From: Paenibacillus sp. Soil522 | Lineage (GTDB): Bacteria > Bacillota > Bacilli > Paenibacillales > Paenibacillaceae | Assembly (NCBI RefSeq): GCF_001428245.1 | Contig: NZ_LMRV01000110.1 | Location: forward strand, 94,080 to 158,079 | DNA length: 64,000 nucleotides | Direction of reading: 5' to 3' | In this document: positions 34,242 to 43,049 of the stretch, piece after piece | How the letters are laid out: every line of letters begins with the position of its first letter | Position numbering within the stretch: position 1 is the stretch's first letter | Program-made: the position numbers and the translations under genes | Notes under the pieces: model-generated | The model's database searches: none | Seen by the model: only the letters and a program-made list of their open reading frames with translations | Told to the model about the DNA's origin: nothing

Positions 34242-35740
34242 ATGCGCCTTTTCAGGATGGGATACTGCAAGCCGGAATACCGGAGTCTGATGAGAACGAA
34301 AGTATATCTTCACAGGAGGCGCGAAGCAGAGAGCAGCGGACCGGCGATTTGCATGCCGGGGGGCAAGGGGCTGCAGAGCACGTGAAAAAAGCCGACCCAG
34401 CGGACTCGGATTATGAGGCTCCTGCGGGGACGTACCGCACGAGATGGCTCGCATGGGCTGTCATCGCGGCGGGCTGGGCAGGCTGTCTGGCAGCTGTGCT
34501 GCTGCGGGGCGGCGCGGTTGAGTGGTTTATGACGGCGGTACTTACTATGATTATTGCCGTTAGCGGAATAGCGCCTATAATGGCTGCTTCCGGCTTAAGC
34601 GCCGTGCGGGTGCTGTCCGGGGAAGAGACGCGTGAGGGTGGACAGCATGCCATACGCTTAACGCTCAGACGCTCCATGCCCGTCCCTTTGGTCTGGTTAG
34701 CCGTGCACGACGAGACGATAAATGAAAGCTCGGCGGCAAATCGCGGAATAAGCGTTCGTACGGTATTCACCCCTTTGCTTAGCAAAGAGATGAGCTTCCG
34801 CTATACGCTGCACAAATTGCGGCGCGGAAGGCATCCCTTCGGGCATGTATCCGTTACGGTAGGAGACTGGCTCGGCTTAACGGCTGTTCAAAAGCGAATC
34901 GAGAGCAAGGCGGAGTTTGTTGTGCTGCCGGGACTTCCGCAGGAGGACATTGTATATAACGCTGAACGCGCGGGAGGATCCGCCGCTCATGCAGCGCCTT
35001 CGCTGCTGGCTGGTGCAGCTTCGGATTATCGCGGAGATGCGGGACGGGCGGAAATCGAAGCAGCGGTGAGAGCTGCGGGGAACGGCCCGGAGAGCCGTCC
35101 TTACCGCGAGGGGGATTCGCTGCGTCACCTGGACTGGCGCAGCGCGGCTAAAGGACGCAGCCTGCAGACGAAGGTCCACACACTTGAGCAGCCCGTTAAA
35201 ACGGTCATAGCCGTCGATACGCTGGCTTCCGCATACGAAAGGGATGATAGGCTGTTCGATGCTTGCATCGGCTGGGCGGCGCTTGCGGTTACGCAGGCTG
35301 CCTCGTTCGGCAGTGCCGTTACGCTGCTTCTCGGACAGGCTCAGGAGGCTTTGCAATCTCCTTTTGACGGGGATAAGCAGACGAGCTTATCCGCCATGCT
35401 GCATGCCATGGCATTTCTCCGTGCAGATGGAAAAGGCTCGCTTGCAGGCTGCCTTGCTAAAGGAGCGAATCCGCTTATCCGCGGCGGCACGATACTCGTG
35501 TTCACCGCCGACTGGAGAGGCGGACGGAGCTGGGGCGAGCTGGCCGGGTATGCCGCAGAGCAGGGCTGCAGGCTGGAGCTATTCATCGTTACGCGCAGCA
35601 CCGTACCGTCCTTCGCTATGCGCGAGCAGCAGAAGTGGCTGGAGAGCGGCGGCGTTAAAGTGACGTGGCTTCATGTTCCTTCAAGGATGGACACTCTGCC
35701 TTATGCAGAGGAAGGAGGCGCTGCGCATGAGCTTGCATAA
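34238..35740 (+). CDS. DUF58 domain protein (YeaD-like)
   Basis: A 500-residue protein. About 75 polar residues are followed by two membrane helices (WAVIAAGWAGCLAAVLL, FMTAVLTMIIAVSGIAPIMAA), then a beta domain. The DUF58 signature is ESRPYREGDSLRHLDWRSAAKGRSLQTKVHTLEQP, here around residues 285-320, followed by a vWA-like fold. It probably works with the adjacent MoxR ATPase and transglutaminase in envelope or stress functions. The start is an ATGA overlap with the MoxR stop. Confidence 0.88.
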   Translation: MNAPFQDGILQAGIPESDENESISSQEARSREQRTGDLHAGGQGAAEHVKKADPADSDYEAPAGTYRTRWLAWAVIAAGWAGCLAAVLLRGGAVEWFMTAVLTMIIAVSGIAPIMAASGLSAVRVLSGEETREGGQHAIRLTLRRSMPVPLVWLAVHDETINESSAANRGISVRTVFTPLLSKEMSFRYTLHKLRRGRHPFGHVSVTVGDWLGLTAVQKRIESKAEFVVLPGLPQEDIVYNAERAGGSAAHAAPSLLAGAASDYRGDAGRAEIEAAVRAAGNGPESRPYREGDSLRHLDWRSAAKGRSLQTKVHTLEQPVKTVIAVDTLASAYERDDRLFDACIGWAALAVTQAASFGSAVTLLLGQAQEALQSPFDGDKQTSLSAMLHAMAFLRADGKGSLAGCLAKGANPLIRGGTILVFTADWRGGRSWGELAGYAAEQGCRLELFIVTRSTVPSFAMREQQKWLESGGVKVTWLHVPSRMDTLPYAEEGGAAHELA

Positions 35741-38700
35741 AAGCGACGTTGCAGGGAGAACGGGAAAAGGGCTGCAGGAGAGCGGTAAGCTTACGCGCGG
35801 CGCAGATGCCGAAGAATCTTTTGGTTACCGGTTGATTACGAGCTTGCTGCTGTTTGGCTTACTAGCGGAATGGCTGCTGCCTTGGGTGAATGCCGGCGAA
35901 TGGTCGGTTATTTATAACCCGGAGCCGCTTCTTCTTGTTATCGGCTTCGTTATGCTGGCGGGGCTGTTTCGTATGCCGCTAGCGGTTACACTGCCTATAA
36001 ACGTTTTATTGTGCGTATTAAGTCTCATGTGGCTTTACAAGGGCGCTAATAAAAGCAGTCTGCAATGGCTTCTCGGTCTTCCGTCTACGTTGAAGGAGAA
36101 TATTGCGCTGATTGCGGAAAATGGCCTGTGGGCCATGTCGGGAGAGCTTCGGACGCTGTTGCTGTTTATCGGCTGGGCGATGCTTGTTCCCGCTCTGCAG
36201 GCGTTACTATGGCTGCGTCAGACTGCGCTTGGCATCGCGTGTATAACCCTCGTTTATTTAATTACGCTGCATGTATGGCTCGGCATGGATGTGATGGGCG
36301 GCTTGCTGCGGACGGTTGCAGAAGGGCTGCTGCTTGGCGCGGTCGTCTCCGTTCCTCGTGTTCAAAGGATCATTGATACAGGTGCCGGCAAGCTGAAGGG
36401 GATCGATATGCGCTGGCTGGCGGGCTCGGCTTTTGTCGTGCTGATGATCACTGGCTGCGGCTTGCTGTTTGCGGGCGGGCGTGAAGCTTCGATGCCGCCC
36501 GCGGGCTGGACAGCCTCCTTCAACGATCGCATAGAGCAAGCCGTAAATTCGCTTGGTCATCAGCAAGGATCGGTCACCGTGATGGGACAAACCGGCTTCG
36601 ATCAATTAGGCGGCGCGTTCACGGGCTATGGCTTTGACGATAGCGAGCTGGGTGCACCGGTACGGAAGGATAACAGCGTCATATTTACGGGGAGCTCCCC
36701 CGTAAAAGCCTATTGGCGCGGTGAATCTAAGCGTCTGTACGATGGACGCGGCTGGAGCGATCAAGGCAGCAGCTCGGTGCTGCTGCCGGTGCGCGGCTCA
36801 GATGCAGCGGCTTCGACAGCAGCAGCTATGGCGGCAGGGAACAAGCAGCTTGGAGCGGTCATCCAGCAAATGGTCGTATGGTCCAAGCCAACAGCGGGGA
36901 TGCCGCTCTTTACATCCGGCTTGTTCGGTCACGTGACTGAGCTTATTGCGGCTGATCCTCGCCGTACGCTGGGAAGCTACGTATACAATGCCGAGCAGAG
37001 CTCCTTGTACGCTCAATCGGATACGGCGAAGGTGGAGCGCTACACGGTGGAAAGTGTGCTTGCAGTAACGGATGAGAAGCAATTGCGCGCTTTGGGCAGC
37101 GATACGAAAGGCGAGCTGGCTTCTGGCGTTGGAGCGGATGCATCCGGAGCAGAGGCTTCAGGTGACGGTGCGGAAGAATCAAGAGCAGGGGTTTCAGGCG
37201 ACGGTGCGGAAGAATCAAGAGCAGGGGCTTCTGCCAGCGAAACGGAAGCGGAGCTAGAGCTTTATTTGCAGCTGCCCCAGACGCTGCCCAGCCGAGTAAC
37301 GGCATTAGCCGCAGAGGTAGCTGGCGGCGGCGTAACGAGCCGTTATGATCAAGTTAAATCGATTGAGGATTTTTTGAAAGAGAGCTATACCTATACGCTT
37401 GAGGGCAGTGCGACGCCGCCGGCAGGCAGTGACTTCGTCGATCACTTTCTCTTCGAGCAGCGCAAAGGCTACTGCGTGCATTTCTCAACGGCGATGGTCG
37501 TGCTGCTTCGCACGCAGGGGATCCCGGCCAGATGGGTGAAGGGCTTTACACCCGGCACTCCGGCGGGTGAGAGCACAAGCGGTGACGCGTTAGGAGCTGG
37601 AAGCTCTGGCGGCGGGAGTTCGGGCAGCGCTACGCATAGTGGGGAGAGTTTGAGCAGTGGTGCGCTAGCTGCTGAAAATGCAGGGAGTGGTGCTATGAGC
37701 GCGGAAAATACAGGCGGTAGTGGTGTGATGAGCGCGGTGGATGCTGGAGAGAGTGATGCGCTAGGAGCGGGAAGCTCTGATGGGGCGAACTCGAGCAGAG
37801 GTGCGCTAGGCGCGGTGAATACTGGAGAGAGTGATGTGCTAGGAGTGGGAAGCTCTAATGGGGCGAACTCGAGCAGAGGTGCGCAAGGCGCGGTGAATAC
37901 TGGAGAGAGTGATGCGCTAGGAGCGGGAAGCTCTGATGGGGCGAACTCGAGCAGAGGTGCGCAAGGCGCGGTGAATACTGGAGAGAGTGATGTGCTAGGA
38001 GCGGGAAGCTCTGATGGGGCGAACTCGAGCAGAGGTGCGCTAGGCGCGGTGAATACTGGAGAGAGTGATGCGCTAAGCGCGGACAGCTTGGAAATGGTGG
38101 ACTATGAGGTTAGAGGCTCCGATGCTCATGCCTGGGTTGAGGTTTATTTCCCGGGCGCAGGCTGGGTGCCGTTCGACCCGACGCCGGGATTTAGCGGCGT
38201 CGTGAATGTCGCGTCCGCCGGCACTGCGGACGGCGCGCTCGCTGCTCCCGTAATGGGAGCAGCTTTGGCAAGCGGAGTAGGCAGCGAAGCCTTTGGGCTT
38301 GGCGAGGCGGGCTTTGCGGGCCTCGCCGCTTCGATCGAGGCTGCGGCAGAGCAAGCCGCCTCTGCAGTGGCGCGAGGGGCAGACGCCCTCGCGAATGCGG
38401 CGCAGAGCGCCGCCAAAGGCGCAGCGGCGGCATCGCCCGCCGCTGCAGCAGCTGCAGGCGCGGCCGCGCTAGCGCTTGCGGCCGCGGCCATTGCTGGGGC
38501 GCAGCGCCAGCGGCTCCGCCTTGCGCTTGCGCTGCGCCGCTATGGCGCGGCTCATGCCAGCGCAGCCGCGCCCTATCCGTCACATGAACCTGTGACGGAC
38601 ACAAATGCCCGCGTGCGCCGCGCCAAAGTACGCGGCCGCGGCGAGACCACCGCGCCGCGCGGCGAAGAAGGGCGGCTGCGCATCAGCTTTATCGCTGTCA

Positions 38701-38978
38701 CCAAGGCGCTTGAGCCGCTGCTGCATCGCCGGTTCGGCGGGTATGCGCAGGGGCAGACAGCGCGAGAATACGCAATCGCCGCCGGACCGATGCTCGCGGC
38801 CGAGCAGCAGGATGCGCTCCGCCAGCTTACGATCTGGATCGAGGAAGCGCAGTTCGCTGCTCCGGGACCGTGGCCGGGCGCGCCGACGCCAGCCGCGCTG
38901 CGAACCGTCCTGCGCGTATTGGATAAGCAGCCGGTTCACAAAGCGAAGCGGCCTTCCGCTGTCAAAGCTCCCAACTAG
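35727..38978 (+). CDS. Membrane transglutaminase-domain protein (YebA-like) with internal repeat insertion
   Basis: A 1083-residue protein. The N-terminal part has about seven membrane helices. An extracytoplasmic part carries a transglutaminase-like core: Cys in QRKGYCVHFSTAMVVLLR, His in SDAHAWVEVYFPGAGWVPFD, Asp in FDPTPG. Between Cys and His a ~185-residue Gly/Ser/Ala/Asn low-complexity block with 26-residue tandem repeats is inserted, unlike the usual compact core. An Ala-rich stretch ending in a helix and a DUF4129-like tail (QTAREYAI) follow. AAGGAGG precedes the ATG, which overlaps the DUF58 gene. Confidence 0.85.
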   Translation: MSLHKSDVAGRTGKGLQESGKLTRGADAEESFGYRLITSLLLFGLLAEWLLPWVNAGEWSVIYNPEPLLLVIGFVMLAGLFRMPLAVTLPINVLLCVLSLMWLYKGANKSSLQWLLGLPSTLKENIALIAENGLWAMSGELRTLLLFIGWAMLVPALQALLWLRQTALGIACITLVYLITLHVWLGMDVMGGLLRTVAEGLLLGAVVSVPRVQRIIDTGAGKLKGIDMRWLAGSAFVVLMITGCGLLFAGGREASMPPAGWTASFNDRIEQAVNSLGHQQGSVTVMGQTGFDQLGGAFTGYGFDDSELGAPVRKDNSVIFTGSSPVKAYWRGESKRLYDGRGWSDQGSSSVLLPVRGSDAAASTAAAMAAGNKQLGAVIQQMVVWSKPTAGMPLFTSGLFGHVTELIAADPRRTLGSYVYNAEQSSLYAQSDTAKVERYTVESVLAVTDEKQLRALGSDTKGELASGVGADASGAEASGDGAEESRAGVSGDGAEESRAGASASETEAELELYLQLPQTLPSRVTALAAEVAGGGVTSRYDQVKSIEDFLKESYTYTLEGSATPPAGSDFVDHFLFEQRKGYCVHFSTAMVVLLRTQGIPARWVKGFTPGTPAGESTSGDALGAGSSGGGSSGSATHSGESLSSGALAAENAGSGAMSAENTGGSGVMSAVDAGESDALGAGSSDGANSSRGALGAVNTGESDVLGVGSSNGANSSRGAQGAVNTGESDALGAGSSDGANSSRGAQGAVNTGESDVLGAGSSDGANSSRGALGAVNTGESDALSADSLEMVDYEVRGSDAHAWVEVYFPGAGWVPFDPTPGFSGVVNVASAGTADGALAAPVMGAALASGVGSEAFGLGEAGFAGLAASIEAAAEQAASAVARGADALANAAQSAAKGAAAASPAAAAAAGAAALALAAAAIAGAQRQRLRLALALRRYGAAHASAAAPYPSHEPVTDTNARVRRAKVRGRGETTAPRGEEGRLRISFIAVTKALEPLLHRRFGGYAQGQTAREYAIAAGPMLAAEQQDALRQLTIWIEEAQFAAPGPWPGAPTPAALRTVLRVLDKQPVHKAKRPSAVKAPN
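37158..37229 (+). repeat. 36-bp direct duplication in the transglutaminase gene
   Basis: Two adjacent copies encode SGDGAEESRAG followed by V or A. They lie in the low-complexity linker before the catalytic core and differ by only two bases. Confidence 0.85.
37734..38078 (+). repeat. 78-bp tandem repeats inside the transglutaminase core
   Basis: Units start at 37734, 37812, 37890 and 37968, with a fifth partial copy from 38046. Each encodes 26 residues beginning AVNTGESD and ending ANSSRGA. Copies differ at only a few positions, showing recent expansion. The array lies between the codons for catalytic Cys and His. Confidence 0.92.
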
Positions 38979-39109
38979 CTACAGCCTATGGGCAAGCGTC
39001 GAACATTCTAACAGCCGCTGTCCGCAAAGCTATCGAAGTTGAACCAATAATTTTGCGCGATTTATCTGAGCCGAAGGCGTACAGCAACCAAAACAAACAA
39101 ACGAGCTGC

Positions 39110-39440
39110 ATGATTATCAGGAATAGCTCCAGTTAATTTTACCTCCATACGCTCAGCGCCTCATTTAGCGGGAATTTCTCCATGTTATTTGGAGAAAGCT
39201 GCTACTTTACGTGAAGATGCGTTGAATTAGAGGGAGTAGTTCCTGATAAATCATGCACGAACCTGTATGTGAGCAAATTAGATGGAGTTTTTCCAGTAAA
39301 CAGGCGCTGGTTTGGATTAAGCACACCCTGTAAACAGGTACCGGATTAAATGGAGCATTTCCTGTTAAAGGTACCGGTTAAATGGAGCATTTCCAGTAAA
39401 CGTGTACCGGTTTATATGGAGCTTTACCAGTAAAATAGCG
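39110..39440. repeat. Second cluster of degenerate GGAG/TTTCC-type repeats
   Basis: At least seven units are seen, including ATTAGATGGAGTTTTTCCAG, TTAAATGGAGCATTTCCTGT, TTAAATGGAGCATTTCCAGT and TTATATGGAGCTTTACCAGT, several linked by GGTACCGG. They match the cluster at 16.74-16.94 kb. The rest of the 725-bp gap between the transglutaminase gene and guaA holds no gene. Confidence 0.7.
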
Positions 39441-39645
39441 CCGGACGTACCGGTCAGAGTATATTTTATTTAGCCCGTCACATCTCCCGAGGCGCTTCCC
39501 GCTAGCTCCAATTGTGTGAAGCGCCTCGTTATTTTTGTCCATGCTGCATGCCCTGTCATTCAACATAAAGCTCTGTTTGCGCGGGTTTACCGCCTCTCGG
39601 ATTGACCTCTGCGCCTTCTCCTACGAATTGTCACGCTGATTCGCC

Positions 39646-39675
39646 TTGACTCGCTCAAACCGCCTTATATATAAT
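39646..39675 (+). promoter_or_regulatory. guaA promoter
   Basis: TTGACT (39646-39651), an 18-bp spacer and TATAAT (39670-39675), 28 bp before the start codon. The leader is too short for a purine riboswitch. Confidence 0.8.
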
Positions 39676-39703
39676 TACTACATAATTTGAGGGAGGCTCG
39701 GTA

Positions 39704-41242
39704 ATGACTAAGCAAAATGAAATCATCGTTGTTCTCGATTTTGGAGGACAATACAATCAACTAATTGCACGCCGTATTCGTGATTTGGGCGTATACAGCG
39801 AGCTGCTGCCTTACAACACGTCGGTAGAACGGATCCGCGAATTACAGCCGAAGGGTATCGTATTCTCGGGAGGACCGGCTAGCGTTTATGAAGAAAATTC
39901 ACCAATGGTAGATCCGGCTATTTACGATTTGAACATTCCAATTTTCGGTATTTGCTATGGTATGCAGCTGATGTCGCACCAGCTCGAAGGCAAGGTTGAG
40001 CGCGCGGGCAAACGCGAGTACGGCAAAGCAGAGGTTGAATTTGTGGAAGGCACACAAATCGGCTTTGGTCTGGACAAGGTTCAATCGGTTTGGATGAGCC
40101 ATGGCGACCACGTTGTTGAGCTGCCTGCAGGCTTCCGGGTTGACGCTAGCACGGTGCATGCTCCAGTTGCGGCAATGAGCCATCCGGATCGCCAATTTTA
40201 TGCGGTTCAGTTCCACCCAGAGGTTCGCCATTCTGAATTCGGTAACGAGATGATCCGCAACTTCCTTTACAACATTTGCGACTGCGACGGCACTTGGACG
40301 ATGGAATCGTTTATTGAAGATACGATTCGCGACATCCGTAACGAAGTTGGCGACAAAAAGGTGCTGTGTGCGCTTTCCGGTGGCGTAGACTCTTCCGTTG
40401 TAGCGATTCTTCTACACAAAGCGATCGGCGATCAGCTTACTTGTATGTTTATCGACCACGGCATGCTGCGCAAAGGCGAAGCTGAAGGCGTTATGGAAAC
40501 ATTCGTCGGTAAATTCGATATGAAGGTTCTAAAAATCGATGCGCAAGAGCGTTTCCTCAGCAAGCTGAAGGGTGTAGAGGATCCTGAGCAAAAACGTAAA
40601 ATTATCGGTAATGAATTTATCTACTCGTTCCAAGAAGAGTCTGATAAATTGGATGACTTTGAATTTTTGGCGCAAGGCACCCTTTATACGGATATCGTTG
40701 AAAGCGGTACGGCTACGGCGCAAACGATCAAATCTCACCATAACGTCGGCGGCTTGCCTGAAGACATTAAGTTCAAGCTCGTTGAGCCTCTTAAAGCATT
40801 GTTCAAGGATGAGGTTCGGAAAGTCGGCGAAGAATGCGGCCTTCCGGAAGCAATCGTATGGCGTCAGCCATTCCCGGGTCCGGGTCTTGCGATCCGTGTC
40901 CTTGGCGAAGTGACGGAGGACAAGCTCCATATCGTCCGTGAATCCGATGCGATTCTTCGTGATGAAATTGCAAAAGCCGGTCTTGACCGTGAGATTTGGC
41001 AATACTTCACTGCACTTCCGAATATGAAGAGTGTAGGCGTTATGGGCGATGCCCGTACGTATTCGTACACAGTCGGCATCCGCGCTGTAACCTCGATTGA
41101 CGGTATGACAGCGGACTGGGCGCGTATCCCTTGGGATGTGCTTGAAAAAATTTCGGTGCGCATCGTAAACGAAGTAGACAACGTTAACCGTATCGTCTAT
41201 GACGTTACATCGAAGCCGCCTGCAACAATCGAGTGGGAATAG
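39704..41242 (+). CDS. guaA: GMP synthase (glutamine-hydrolysing)
   Basis: A 512-residue enzyme converting XMP to GMP. It has an N-terminal class I glutamine amidotransferase domain (LDFGGQYNQLIARRIRD, nucleophile Cys in FGICYGMQL, His-Pro-Glu in QFHPEVRHSE), the ATP-pyrophosphatase P-loop ALSGGVDSSVVAILL near residue 225, and the C-terminal dimerisation domain ending TSKPPATIEWE. A GGGAGG site precedes the ATG. The 3' end carries the island-type attachment sequence described separately. Confidence 0.97.
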   Translation: MTKQNEIIVVLDFGGQYNQLIARRIRDLGVYSELLPYNTSVERIRELQPKGIVFSGGPASVYEENSPMVDPAIYDLNIPIFGICYGMQLMSHQLEGKVERAGKREYGKAEVEFVEGTQIGFGLDKVQSVWMSHGDHVVELPAGFRVDASTVHAPVAAMSHPDRQFYAVQFHPEVRHSEFGNEMIRNFLYNICDCDGTWTMESFIEDTIRDIRNEVGDKKVLCALSGGVDSSVVAILLHKAIGDQLTCMFIDHGMLRKGEAEGVMETFVGKFDMKVLKIDAQERFLSKLKGVEDPEQKRKIIGNEFIYSFQEESDKLDDFEFLAQGTLYTDIVESGTATAQTIKSHHNVGGLPEDIKFKLVEPLKALFKDEVRKVGEECGLPEAIVWRQPFPGPGLAIRVLGEVTEDKLHIVRESDAILRDEIAKAGLDREIWQYFTALPNMKSVGVMGDARTYSYTVGIRAVTSIDGMTADWARIPWDVLEKISVRIVNEVDNVNRIVYDVTSKPPATIEWE

Positions 41243-41345
41243 GTTGGAAATAATTAATGCCATCAATCGCTCGGAAGCCTTGATACATAAGGGTTTACGG
41301 CGTTGACGGCATTAATATTCCACGTACACCTGCAACAATAGAGTG
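41219..41345. repeat. Direct repeat of the guaA 3' end (att-like)
   Basis: CCTGCAACAATCGAGTG at 41219-41235 (the last codons of guaA) recurs as CCTGCAACAATAGAGTG at 41329-41345, a 16/17 match. The 3' end of guaA is a known integration site for genomic islands; a nearby partial copy is the expected scar. No integrase gene is seen in the window. Confidence 0.6.
41253..41316. repeat. 14-bp inverted repeat between the two att-like copies
   Basis: ATTAATGCCATCAA (41253-41266) and TTGACGGCATTAAT (41303-41316) are inverse complements with one mismatch (which would be a G-U pair in RNA). It could be a guaA terminator-like hairpin or recombinase-binding arms of the presumed island end. Confidence 0.5.
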
Positions 41346-41400
41346 CAAAAAATTACTCTCTTTTATCTGCGTTGTTTAGCAAATAGAAGGGAGTTTTTTA

Positions 41401-41614
41401 TGACTATAATTAAAGAACTAATCTTAGGATTTCAGGCTAAACCAAGAAAAAGACTTTACAAAAGCTAATAAAGAGCCACAGTGATGGAAAAATAGGGGCA
41501 ATATACGTAGGCAAAATGGCTTTTTCAAAATGGCAAGCCAGCGAAATAGAATTTTGCTATACAGCTAATGAAAATGGAATGTGTATTACCGATGAAAGTT
41601 TCAAACAGCTATAA
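41401..41614 (+). pseudogene. Possible decayed small gene at the island edge
   Basis: A GAAGGGAG site precedes ATG 41401, but the frame stops after 17 codons. Sense-like peptide continues in other frames: LNQEKDFTKANKEP, then SDGKIGAIYVGKMAFSKW and SEIEFCYTANENGMCITDE, up to a TAA at 41612-41614. Two frameshifts would join them. I do not recognise the family; its product may have been about 70 residues. Confidence 0.4.
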
Positions 41615-41648
41615 AAGAGCAATTTTATATCGTAAGGTGGTGTCTGAT

Positions 41649-42074
41649 TTGAAAATTATATCATTGGACAAAAAGTCTTATATTGAATTAGATTGTGTAG
41701 AAATAGATAACAATGAAATGCTGCCAAGTATGTGTATATCAGTTTCGATTCAAAATGAAGGCTTTTATGGATACATATCAGACATTTACATTGAGTGGGA
41801 TAATGTGAAGAACTTCATTAGACAAACAAAGGATAGTACATATAAAACGAATTATACCGCCTGTTTGGTGAGCATGAGTCCTGATGAAATGGAGTTGTAT
41901 TTTGAAAAAGTCAATTCTGAAACAGGGACGCTGAAATATAAAATATCCAAACCAATTTTTATAGGTCGGGAAAGACATACTTTGACTTTAAGCGGTGGTG
42001 GATTCGAATTTAACTTATATTCATTAGATTCTATTAGGAGATTTTTTTTACAGTATGAACATAAGTTTGCATAA
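41649..42074 (+). CDS. Hypothetical protein, WapI-family immunity-like
   Basis: A 141-residue soluble protein in AT-rich DNA. The central pattern of FYGYISDIYIEWDNVKNFI and a later FEFNLYS resembles the WapI immunity family paired with WapA toxins, but no toxin gene is nearby, so the assignment is tentative. TTG 41649 is preferred, with AAGGTGGTG about 7 bp upstream. An ATG at 41568 in the same frame lacks a site and overlaps the decayed gene. Confidence 0.6.
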   Translation: MKIISLDKKSYIELDCVEIDNNEMLPSMCISVSIQNEGFYGYISDIYIEWDNVKNFIRQTKDSTYKTNYTACLVSMSPDEMELYFEKVNSETGTLKYKISKPIFIGRERHTLTLSGGGFEFNLYSLDSIRRFFLQYEHKFA

Positions 42075-42135
42075 AACATGGAGTTTATTAAACATAATTG
42101 TGAAATATCTACATCTCTAGGAGGTAATACATTCA

Positions 42136-42903
42136 ATGAAAAATAACATTAAATCCTTTGTCTTAGGTTTTTTTGTTTGTGCAATGATTAGTGCCACTAC
42201 CGTATACGCCACTAATTCCTCCCAAATAGAAGTTTACTTTATGAAGCTAAATTATGTATTTAATGGTGTTGAGAAGATACCTGATTCAACAGGACAAGGT
42301 TTTATATACAAAGGAACAACTTACGTACCATTAAGATTTATAAGTGAGTCATTAAACAAAGAGGTAAGCTGGAACGGTGAAACTGGGACTATTCGGGTAA
42401 GTGATAATCCTGGTGAGTTTGTTCTGGATGATTTAAGCATTTCCGATACTTTATCAAATTCAATAATCAGTTTGGGGATGCCCAAAGAAGAAGTAGAACA
42501 GAAACTTGGGAAACCAATTGATGTGAATTTTAAGGAAATTTATAATTATAATGGTCTTGAGATTTTTTATAGAGATGATATAGTAGCAGGATTGATTGTA
42601 AAAGCAGGAGAAAATAATACAAACCGTTATCGTACAAACAAAAACCTTGGATTAGGTAATAAGTTAAGTGAAGTATTAAGCAATTATGGAAATGGAATTG
42701 TTGATGAATCATTCAATCAAGTTGCAGTAACCTATCTGTTTTCTAAAGAGAACGATAAACTTATTAAAGTTGGCTCAACAGAAAAAATAAAAGATAGACT
42801 ATCTGGTGCATATTCAGTTTCGTTTAGCTTTTTTGATAATTCAAATAAAACAATTAGTATGATATTAATAGGGGATTTCCAGTTTGCTTACTTGACACAA
42901 TAA
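42136..42903 (+). CDS. Secreted stalk-domain protein
   Basis: A 255-residue exported protein in AT-rich DNA. A signal peptide (SFVLGFFVCAMISATTVYA) is followed by one copper-amine-oxidase-N-like domain (GTTYVPLRFISESLNKEVSWNGETGTIRV), the common Paenibacillus stalk domain. The C-terminal ~170 residues contain two halves with similar GLGNKLSEVL / SLGMPKEEVEQKLGKP patterns, a repeat of unknown function. GGAGG lies 12 bp upstream of the ATG. Confidence 0.8.
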   Translation: MKNNIKSFVLGFFVCAMISATTVYATNSSQIEVYFMKLNYVFNGVEKIPDSTGQGFIYKGTTYVPLRFISESLNKEVSWNGETGTIRVSDNPGEFVLDDLSISDTLSNSIISLGMPKEEVEQKLGKPIDVNFKEIYNYNGLEIFYRDDIVAGLIVKAGENNTNRYRTNKNLGLGNKLSEVLSNYGNGIVDESFNQVAVTYLFSKENDKLIKVGSTEKIKDRLSGAYSVSFSFFDNSNKTISMILIGDFQFAYLTQ

Positions 42904-43049
42904 ATACCCATAGCACACCAATTCAGCGACTACGAACTAAATTTGAAGCGATACGATTATATGTGATTCTAAAGGTGTAATAATTGATAAAGGATTTTGA
43001 ATCAACATTTTAGAACTTATTGAATAGGAAGTATTTAAAGGAGGACAGC

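Noticed and set aside
37072..38604. Open frames on both strands across the transglutaminase repeats
   Set aside because: They arise from the tandem repeats and Ala-rich GC-rich codons; the plus frame alone holds the catalytic motifs and a proper start.
39443..39703. Purine riboswitch before guaA
   Set aside because: The promoter is 28 bp from the start codon and no TATAATC / CCGTAAAT aptamer core occurs; the aptamer is at pbuG instead.
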